Shown here piece after piece: positions 7,255 to 12,104 of a stretch of DNA of 12,104 nt. The translations under genes were made by a program, and so were the position numbers. The notes beneath the pieces were generated by a model. The model ran no database searches. It saw only the letters and a program-made list of their open reading frames with translations, and was not told the DNA's origin. The DNA is from JBEKZQ01 sp049509675. GTDB lineage: Bacteria; Planctomycetota; Planctomycetia; Pirellulales; Thermoguttaceae. How positions within the stretch are numbered: position 1 is the first letter of the stretch; each line of letters starts with the position of its first letter. The DNA lies in assembly GCA_049509675.1 (NCBI GenBank), contig JBEKZQ010000309.1, positions 1-12,104 of the forward strand, written 5' to 3'.

Positions 7255-8183
7255 ATGTCCATGACCTTCCAAAGGAGCTGGTCCTCGGGAAACGCTGCAA
7301 TGATCTGGTTCCCGTTGCTGACCAGAACCGGCAGCGGGTAGAAGTCGAGGAGATCCTGCAACGTTTCTTACAGCAGCCGGGAGTGGTCCTCGCAGACGAA
7401 GTCGGCATGGGCAAGACCTTCGTCGCGCTGGCTGTAGCCTTTTGTATCGCTACCGAGAGCCGCCGTGGACCGGTCATCGTAATGGTGCCGGCAAACCTGA
7501 TCGACAAATGGGTGCAGGATCTGAAAACCTTCTGTGACCTTTATCTGGACAACCGGCAGCCCGTTTGCCGTTCCGAAGCATCTGCGAAACAGCTTCGTGA
7601 AGCATCGTCCGTTCGCTACGGAGTTGCCAGGCACAGCGTCGAACTGCTGAAGCTGCTGGACGACAGCTCCGGCATACGCTGCCACCTGATTTTTCTTGCC
7701 CAAGGCTTGATGGCACGCCAGCAAACCGACAAGTGGATTCGTCTGGCCTTGATCCGTGAGGCGCTCCGTCGTCATGGTCGCGGCGGAGCCGAACGGTTAA
7801 TCATGGTTAAACGCCATATCCACCGCTTCATCGCAGAACTGCTCCGGGCAATCGGCGAACAGCGTGCCAGCGACTGGGGCGAAGAGCTGTGGGATAGTCT
7901 TCTGCATTCCGACCCACGCCAATGGAAGGATCTCTACAACGGCTCATTGCACAACGATGACGATCGTTTGACGGACGATCCCGTGCCAGAGGCCGTGCTC
8001 AAGACGCTACCCAATGTGGACGTCCGATTACTTGCAGAGAAACTGGAGCAGATGCCCCACGGCGAAGCGTCAGAAGCGAGGATTCGGAGCGCTTCCAGAA
8101 CAGAGGATTTTCCCGTGTTGTTGCGCCCGGTGATCAGGTTCACCCGCCCCAATCCCTCTATCGTAAGTCCGCGAAATGCATGA
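7242..8183 (+). pseudogene. 5' fragment of a DEAD/SNF2-type helicase, truncated
   Basis: The product opens like a superfamily 2 helicase/translocase: a Walker A at ~48-53 (VVLADEVGMGKTF), then motif Ia (VIVMVPANLIDKW). A long helical insert follows, with HLIFLAQGLMARQQTDKW and RAIGEQRASDWGEELW. No DEAH/DExx motif or second RecA domain appears before the frame stops after 313 codons, whereas complete helicases of this kind usually run to many hundreds of residues. From about base 8055 (after LLAEKLEQMP) the sequence is instead the reverse complement of an ATPase gene, so the final ~40 codons are out-of-place sequence. It is therefore a broken gene carrying only the ATP-binding half-site. It overlaps the unrecognised upstream frame; such helicase pairs are common in restriction and phage-defence islands, but I cannot name the system. 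Confidence 0.75.
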
Positions 8184-8221
8184 AAACGCTCGATGGAAAT
8201 GGTCCCGAACCTGAGCTTCAT
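8058..8221 (-). pseudogene. 5' fragment of an AAA/OLD-like ATPase gene
   Basis: On the minus strand from ATG 8221 the product reads MKLRFGTISIERFHAFRGL, then LGRVNLITGRNNTGKSSVLE. This is the hallmark N-terminus of AAA-type (AAA15/OLD-like, SMC-related) ATPases, with Walker A GRNNTGKSS at ~29-37. After EALRILASDASP, about 55 codons in, it turns into antisense helicase sequence, so everything past the Walker A is lost. The start is firm: a strong Shine-Dalgarno AAAGGAG (8235-8229) lies seven bases upstream. A short, frame-open but meaningless extension continues to 7934. Such ATPases occur alone or with nucleases in defence systems (OLD, Gabija-like), but the partner is not preserved here. Confidence 0.75.
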
Positions 8222-8362
8222 GGTCCGTCTCCTTTCATAACGTCGTGCGTTCTCGAAGGCAACCACAGCTTTTTTTCAGGTGGCTGCGGTGTGCGCATTT
8301 TATCAGGCCTAAGTACGTCTTGGAAGTGCGCCACACGTCCATCTCGGCGCAAGACCCCGGGG

Positions 8363-9373
8363 CTACTGGTCGCGGCTGACCACGAAGTCGGTCAACCCGC
8401 GGAGGGCCTCGCGGGCCGGACCGGGCGGCAACACCGCGAGTGCCTCGGCCGCCTGGCGTGCGTGCCAATAGGCCTTCTGGCGCGTATAGGCCAGGGCGTC
8501 CGAGCCGTCCCACCAGGGCCGCAAGGCCTCGCGGCGATGATTGTCGCTGCGCGAGAGCAACGCCAGCAATTCTCTGCGCTCCGGCAGCGGAACCTGTGCC
8601 AAGAGCCGAATCATGGGAAGGGTCGATTTCTGTTTCAGCAGGTCCGTGCCCAACGACTTGCCGACCTTGCTTTCATCGCCCAGCACGTCCAACAGGTCGT
8701 CGGCGATCTGGAACGCGACGCCCAACTCCAGACCGAAGCGCTCCAGGGCCTCGCACTGCGCCGGATCGCCGCCGGCATAGTGCGCACCCAGACGACAGCA
8801 ACAGGCCGTCAGGGCGCCGGTCTTATCGGCGATGATTTCCAGGTACTCGGGCTCGGTCAACCCGTAGTTGCCGCGGCTGGCAGCTTGCCGTAATTCGCCT
8901 TCGCACATGACCCGACTGGCCCGAGCGAATGTCCGGCAGGCAAAGGCGTCGTCCAGGGAACTGATCATGCACAGCGACCGGGTGAACAGGTAATCGCCCA
9001 GCAGCACGCTCGTTTCGTTGTCCCATTGGGCGTTTACGGTCACCAGATGGCGGCGCATCATGGCTTCGTCCAGGACGTCGTCGTGGATCAGGGTGGCGGT
9101 ATGGAACATCTCCATCGCGGTGGCCAGGATGAGGTGCGTCTGCTCGATCCGGCCGCAGGCAGAAGCGGAAAGCAACAGCAAGGCCGGCCGAAGGCGCTTA
9201 CCGCCCAAACGAAAGCCGTGCTGCGCGAGCCGGTCGATGAACGGGTGCCGGCTGCGGAGTTCCTGGCAGAAGATCTGCTCGATCTGCTGCAACTGCCGGG
9301 CGATGGGAGCGTACAACTCCTGCAACGTTCCGGGAATCCGCGTCCCCTCTTCGGCCGCCTGTCTCATGAGCAT
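8363..9373 (-). CDS. Polyprenyl (trans, long-chain) diphosphate synthase
   Basis: The 336-residue protein is a complete all-alpha prenyltransferase that extends farnesyl or geranyl diphosphate with isopentenyl diphosphate, most likely to make the menaquinone side chain (IspB/HepT-like). Seen: GGKRLRP at 57-63 (diphosphate binding), the first Asp-rich motif DDVLD at 98-102 followed by RRH, KTG at 184-186, and the second Asp-rich motif DDLLD at 225-229 in FQIADDLLDVLGD. The fifth residue before DDVLD is Ala93, a small residue, which in this family favours long (C30 or more) products; that is inference. Starts at ATG 9373 or ATG 9367 are both possible, with AGGAAA just upstream. No heterodimer partner or quinone-pathway gene is adjacent. 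It is intact, and its downstream side faces the broken ATPase fragment. Confidence 0.93.
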   Translation of the reverse strand: MLMRQAAEEGTRIPGTLQELYAPIARQLQQIEQIFCQELRSRHPFIDRLAQHGFRLGGKRLRPALLLLSASACGRIEQTHLILATAMEMFHTATLIHDDVLDEAMMRRHLVTVNAQWDNETSVLLGDYLFTRSLCMISSLDDAFACRTFARASRVMCEGELRQAASRGNYGLTEPEYLEIIADKTGALTACCCRLGAHYAGGDPAQCEALERFGLELGVAFQIADDLLDVLGDESKVGKSLGTDLLKQKSTLPMIRLLAQVPLPERRELLALLSRSDNHRREALRPWWDGSDALAYTRQKAYWHARQAAEALAVLPPGPAREALRGLTDFVVSRDQ

Positions 9374-9457
9374 TTTCCTGCTTGGAAGAAGACCGCAAAT
9401 GCATCCGCGTCAGCCCGCACCGGACCGTTCCTGGTCGCCTGAGCCGTTATCGTGCGA

Positions 9458-9517
9458 ACGGTTTATAAATGATCAGGTCCGTGCCCGACTGCGGCGGTCA
9501 GGATCATCTCAAACCGT
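9458..9517. repeat. Nested inverted repeats upstream of the prenyl synthase
   Basis: ACGGTTT (9458-9464) pairs with AAACCGT (9511-9517), and inside it ATGATC (9469-9474) pairs with GATCAT (9502-9507), enclosing a GC-rich 27-base loop. It lies ~85 bases upstream of the minus-strand prenyl synthase start. It could be a leader hairpin, an operator or a decayed repeat element. Confidence 0.5.
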
Positions 9518-9619
9518 GCGACGGTATAAAGGCCAGTGGCGCGGCAGGATAGCCAATAGAAATTCTAATCGGTCATCTCGGTTCGTCGAGAGGGGTGTAT
9601 CTTGCGGAAGGGGGAAAAG

Positions 9620-9658
9620 GTCGAGAGTCGAGGGTCGAGAGTCGAGAGCCCAGGGCTC
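9620..9658. repeat. GTCGAGA heptamer repeats plus a small palindrome
   Basis: Four consecutive heptamers occur: GTCGAGA, GTCGAGG, GTCGAGA, GTCGAGA (9620-9647). They run into the perfect palindrome GAGCCCAGGGCTC (9646-9658). This is a low-complexity repeat of the kind dispersed in planctomycete intergenic DNA; no function can be assigned. Confidence 0.8.
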
Positions 9659-9945
9659 GGAGGTGTGTAAATTGCGAACAAACCTCACCGGAGATGCCGA
9701 ACAAGGGAAGGAGCGGCGGGGATACCCAACTGAAAGCTGGTATTGTTATAGACTGTTGGGGTGGGCAGGAAGTCGCGACCGACGGGATGCCCGCCCGACG
9801 CCGCCCCGACCGGAGCGATCAGCGCCGCGCCGCCGTTGATTCTACTACGCCACGGTGGCCTGTACCATGCCCAAGGCGTGCCCGCAGGGCCTCAGCGGGC
9901 AGACGTTGTTGGCGGGGGACGTTGGCCGGAACAATGCTCTGCGGA

Positions 9946-10152
9946 TCAACTCCTACGGAACCACCTGATGATACGCGTTAGCAGCGAGCCCGAGCCGCCA
10001 GTTATTTCACAACCAGGTGCCCCCTTATCCGATACATCGATTCCATGCGCCCCGGCGATGATTGTGCCGCAGTTGCCGCATTCCACTGAGTCCAGCTCCA
10101 CTCCGGTCGGGGTTAAGATCTTGCTCTTGCAGTTGGGGCATATGAACATCAT
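9946..10152 (-). CDS. Small zinc-ribbon protein
   Basis: A 68-residue protein starts MMFICPNCKSKI and carries two Cys pairs, CPNC at 5-8 and CGNC at 31-34. That is the spacing of a zinc-ribbon/rubredoxin-like knuckle that would bind one Zn. After ~35 residues comes a Gly/Ser-rich linker and a basic amphipathic end (LLTRIIRWFRRS) that could contact membrane or nucleic acid. The ATG at 10152 is chosen over an upstream TTG (10170) because GGAGG lies eight bases before it, one of the clearest ribosome binding sites in the window. The protein resembles FmdB-type or MJ0042-type small zinc ribbons in style, but I cannot place it in a named family. It stands alone between two repeat-bearing gaps. Confidence 0.75.
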   Translation of the reverse strand: MMFICPNCKSKILTPTGVELDSVECGNCGTIIAGAHGIDVSDKGAPGCEITGGSGSLLTRIIRWFRRS

Positions 10153-10201
10153 GGTACCACCCTCCGCCAACGTCCACTTGAGCTACCAGGATCGGTCGAG
10201 G

Positions 10202-10245
10202 GGGACAGTCCCATTTCGCGGCAAATGACTTGTTTCAATGGGCTG
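10202..10245. repeat. GGGACAGTCCC palindrome with overlapping hairpin
   Basis: GGGAC (10202-10206) and GTCCC (10208-10212) form an 11-base palindrome. An alternative fold pairs CAG-CCCATT (10206-10215, T10209 bulged) with AATGGGCTG (10237-10245) around a 21-base loop. The mutually exclusive folds and the motif GGGGACAGTCCC are typical of dispersed REP-like sequences served by Y1-type transposases. It lies just upstream (minus-strand sense) of the zinc-ribbon gene, so a leader role is also possible. Confidence 0.5.
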
Positions 10246-10280
10246 TGCCGTGGCCGCCGCGAAAATTGGAACGTTCCCTC

Positions 10281-10319
10281 AAAAAAAGATTATCCGTCGC
10301 GGGGGTCTAACCGCGACGG
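10281..10319 (-). terminator. Rho-independent terminator of the HTH-receiver gene
   Basis: CCGTCGCGG (10294-10302) and CCGCGACGG (10311-10319) form a perfect 9-base stem with an 8-base loop. On the minus strand the stem is followed, after ATAATC, by a run of seven T (10287-10281). It sits ~70 bases past the stop of the minus-strand regulator gene, in the right orientation to end that transcript. The T-run is offset by six bases from the stem, slightly more than in an ideal terminator. Confidence 0.75.
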
Positions 10320-10387
10320 GTTGGGTTGGATCGGCGAATCGCAATCTTCGTCCCTGGCGGCCTGGCGGCCGGCAGGCAAGTAAGCTC

Positions 10388-10960
10388 TTAGACCAGCTCT
10401 TTCTTGGCGCCGATGAGCGTCCGCAGGCGTTCGGCGAGCAAGGCGGCGTCGAACGGCTTCTTGAACGTCTCGTTGATGCTCGAGCGGTCGAAACTGGTGG
10501 AACTGCCGTCGTCGGGCAACAAGGCGATCAGGATCACCTCCGCGAACTCGCTATTGCGGCGGAGGTTCTGGCAGATCTGCAGGGCCTCGGTGCGACCGAT
10601 GGAAAAATCGACGATAATGCAGTCGGGGTGGAAGCTTTCGGCCTGGATCCCGGCGTCAAAACCGCTGGCGGCGACCGCCACTTTGAACGACCGTTCCTGC
10701 GGCAGTTCCCGTTTGAGGTTCTCGATCAAGACCTGGTCCTGGGCCACAATCAGCACCTTGGCCATGGCCTCGTCTTCCAAGTCTCCCAAGGGCATACCAT
10801 GCTCTTTGAGGAACTTGATCAGGTATTCCCGGGGGATCCGCCGGTCTTGCGAACCGGGAATACGATAGCCCTTCAGGCGCCCCGAATCGAACCACTTGCT
10901 TACGGTGCGCGGGGCCACCTTACATATCTTGGCGACCTGACCTGTTGTGAAGACCTTCAT
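10388..10960 (-). CDS. Helix-turn-helix DNA-binding protein with degenerate receiver domain
   Basis: A 190-residue protein. Residues 1-55 are a MerR/excisionase-like winged helix-turn-helix (TTGQVAKICKVAPRTVSKWF, then RIPGSQDRRIPREYLIKFL), a fold that binds DNA. Residues ~67-187 resemble a response-regulator receiver: KVLIVAQDQ, PDCIIVDFS with Asp118 at the phosphoacceptor position, and FKKPF with Lys168. The acidic pair of the first strand is reduced to one Asp (VAQD for VDDD), and the Thr/Ser after the fourth strand is replaced (IALLPDD). The domain may therefore be weakly phosphorylated or act without phosphorylation. The order is also inverted relative to most response regulators, whose receiver comes first. 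I chose ATG 10960 because MKVFTTGQVA is the natural domain start and GGAG lies ~9 bases upstream; the frame extends to 11023 without added sense. No kinase gene is adjacent. Confidence 0.85.
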   Translation of the reverse strand: MKVFTTGQVAKICKVAPRTVSKWFDSGRLKGYRIPGSQDRRIPREYLIKFLKEHGMPLGDLEDEAMAKVLIVAQDQVLIENLKRELPQERSFKVAVAASGFDAGIQAESFHPDCIIVDFSIGRTEALQICQNLRRNSEFAEVILIALLPDDGSSTSFDRSSINETFKKPFDAALLAERLRTLIGAKKELV

Positions 10961-11579
10961 CGCAGGCTCTCCGATATTTCTCGCGTTGTTTTGAGTTGCG
11001 TTTCGCCAGTGATCCATCATCACTCACGCGAAACTTTCATCGCCCCTTGCCGCGAAGCTCTTGGCTGTCTGTCGCTCCGTCTTGCCGGCCGCACGGCGGC
11101 TGGCAGCTCCGCAAGCATCTGGGTCGGGGCCATCCGTAATTCGCTTTGTTCTTGGCAGTGGCTCAGCTCCCTCTGACCCGCGCCGTACTGATTACATCGG
11201 CATCCTTGGCATTCGGAAGCCAGAGAAAATCCGTAAAATAGGGAAGCCGCGGTCCAACCACCCCATCACGAAAGTCTCCAACTCCTTACACAGTCGTCCG
11301 GCGAACTACAGCTGGTAGGGGCGAGACAAGCAGACCAATCCGCCCTGGAGAGTCTCGGTCAAAGGCGGACAGTCAAGGCATGGCCTTTATACGCTGCGCG
11401 GTCTGGCAATGGCACGCACCCTAGCCCAAGGCGAAGGTCCGTGGCACCGCTGGATCGTTTGCGGTATATGGCAGGTTCCCCCCTGCGGTCCGCCCTACGC
11501 CATCGCCAGGCACTGCCCGCGATGCTTGCGTAGAGCAAACCATCCGTTGAATAACTTCGCCCGGTATTGGGGTAGGACT
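10961..11579. other. Gap without a convincing gene
   Basis: This ~620-base region between the regulator's start and the stop of the next minus-strand gene should contain the regulator's promoter. It holds the nested palindrome at 11000-11034 and a weak hairpin (TCCGCC near 11338 with GGCGGA near 11364). Frames across it are short or lack recognisable motifs; part of the 11360-11579 stretch could be decayed coding sequence from the gene to its right, but I cannot support that. Confidence 0.55.
11000..11034. promoter_or_regulatory. Nested 35-bp palindrome upstream of the HTH-receiver gene
   Basis: Outer arms GTTTCGC (11000-11006) and GCGAAAC (11028-11034) and inner arms AGTGAT (11008-11013) and ATCACT (11019-11024) are both perfect inverted repeats around the centre CCATC. 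It begins 40 bases upstream of the minus-strand ATG at 10960, so it lies in the promoter or leader. It may be an operator bound by a dimeric regulator, possibly by the gene's own product, or a leader hairpin. Confidence 0.6.
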
Positions 11580-12104
11580 TTAGAAACTTTCTCCAGTCGT
11601 AGCGGATGTATGGGAATTGCGGATCGCAGGTTTCGCGGCCAACTCGCGCCAAACCAAACCTTTTGCCTGCGAATCCAGGCAAATACTCAGCGTCAGTCGG
11701 ACCGCCCGGCCGTGGTATTTCTGGAGATCCCACTGCATTGTCCGCACCCGGTACTGTTGGGCAGTCTCCGCGAAGTTGCCGCTGCCGCCCGCCTGACGCG
11801 CACGTCCGCTGGCAACCGCCGGCTTCCCCTTGGTCGGCGGTTCCGGCAAGGGCCCAAGTTCGGCGACCTGGTTGTCCTTGTACTCTTCTGCGGCAGGCGC
11901 CACTCGTGCGCCGTCCACGCACAACTCGATTACAGGCAATGGCGCATCTTTGAAATGAGCAAAGATCAGCTCCACAAGGTCGTTTGCCGTGCAAACCGGT
12001 GAAAGCGTGCGTTGGATTGTCAGTGGCTGGGCGCCCGCCGCGTAGATGGCCGGCAACCAGCACTCGTGCGCGCCGTCCCAGTAGGGTCCCACGCGCACTC
12101 GGCG
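11580..12104 (-). CDS. C-terminal part of an unrecognised protein, start outside window
   Basis: The frame is open to the window edge (a codon for Arg precedes the first possible GTG at 12098), so about 174 residues of the C-terminal end are visible. I do not recognise the family. Seen are WDGAHECWLPAIYAAG, a helix-like stretch (ANDLVELIFAHFKDAP), an acidic/Pro-rich linker (residues ~70-105, EEYKDNQ, PLPEPPTKGKP), and a probably beta-rich end with WDLQKYHGRAVRLTLSICLD and LVWRELAAKPAIRN. The last pattern resembles the jelly-roll-like C-terminal modules seen in large exported planctomycete proteins (a WDLxxYxGxxVxLxL strand pair). This is pattern similarity only. The last residues (SHTSATTGESF) look like tail sequence; the stop is TAA at 11580. 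Confidence 0.6.
   Translation of the reverse strand, partial: RRVRVGPYWDGAHECWLPAIYAAGAQPLTIQRTLSPVCTANDLVELIFAHFKDAPLPVIELCVDGARVAPAAEEYKDNQVAELGPLPEPPTKGKPAVASGRARQAGGSGNFAETAQQYRVRTMQWDLQKYHGRAVRLTLSICLDSQAKGLVWRELAAKPAIRNSHTSATTGESF

Larger units (their letters stand above)
9374..9945. other. Gap without a convincing gene
   Basis: This stretch lies between the upstream side of the prenyl synthase gene and the 3' end of the zinc-ribbon gene. It contains the nested inverted repeat at 9458-9517 and the GTCGAGA repeats at 9620-9658. The frames that cross it are Arg/Pro-rich, lack family-like motifs and look like read-through of GC-rich DNA. The prenyl synthase promoter should lie in its first ~150 bases; I see no clear -35/-10 pair. 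Confidence 0.6.

Noticed and set aside
8259..8287. Imperfect hairpin GCAACCAC/GTGGCTGC around a T-run
   Set aside because: It has a mismatch, a 13-base loop, and the T-run is inside the loop rather than after the stem, so it is not a convincing terminator.
9018..9981. Plus-strand frames of 128-273 codons across the prenyl synthase 5' end and the following gap
   Set aside because: They are antisense to a real gene and then run through simple repeats; composition is Arg/Pro-rich without motifs.
10238..11176. A 312-codon plus-strand frame
   Set aside because: It is antisense to the HTH-receiver gene and runs through the terminator hairpin and promoter palindrome.
11359..12063. A 234-codon minus-strand frame overlapping the partial C-terminal gene
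   Set aside because: It lacks recognisable protein features and overlaps in another frame the 11580-12104 reading, which has more protein-like composition; a frameshifted continuation could not be shown.

Overview
The window is GC-rich DNA from what looks like a planctomycete, probably of the Pirellulales/Rhodopirellula type. The hints are the house style: long repeat-strewn intergenic gaps, weak or absent Shine-Dalgarno sites at several genes, non-ATG starts, exported trypsin/PDZ proteins in pairs, a helix-turn-helix plus receiver-like regulator, and 'CGGCGTAGCCAGCGG' and 'GTCGAGA' simple repeats. This assignment is an inference from style, not from a marker gene.

Layout. (1) 1-903, plus: the C-terminal three quarters of a flavodiiron protein (O2/NO reductase), cut by the window edge. 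(2) 910-4086, minus: a large single-chain restriction-modification enzyme (type IIG-like: PD-(D/E)XK nuclease, N6-adenine methylase, TaqI-like recognition domain), converging on the flavodiiron gene with only six bases between stops. (3) 4087-4701: a repeat-rich gap holding a 13-base palindrome, a ~109-bp element with 23-bp inverted ends, and an eight-unit 19-bp tandem array. (4) 4702-6701, plus: two exported HtrA-like proteins joined by an ATGA overlap; the first has an intact Ser protease triad and a C-terminal PDZ, the second has lost the catalytic His and Ser and carries its PDZ domain inside the protease fold. (5) ~6790-8221: the debris of what may have been a defence-type locus: an unrecognised reading frame overlapping the 5' end of a helicase gene, the helicase stopping early where it meets, tail to tail, the first ~55 codons of an inverted AAA/OLD-like ATPase gene. 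(6) 8363-9373, minus: an intact long-chain polyprenyl diphosphate synthase (quinone side chain). (7) 9374-9945: repeat-bearing gap without a convincing gene. (8) 9946-10152, minus: a 68-residue zinc-ribbon protein with a good ribosome binding site. (9) 10281-10319 terminator and 10388-10960, minus: a DNA-binding domain fused to a degenerate receiver, preceded by a nested palindrome. (10) 10961-11579 gap, then 11580-12104, minus: the C-terminal end of an unrecognised protein entering from outside the window.

The genes do not form one pathway. The housekeeping-like genes (flavodiiron protein, prenyl synthase, regulator) are interleaved with accessory material (restriction enzyme, broken helicase/ATPase locus, mobile-element-like repeats). 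The most unusual item is the protease/pseudo-protease pair with a PDZ inserted into the second member; the broken helicase/ATPase junction and the repeat elements come next.
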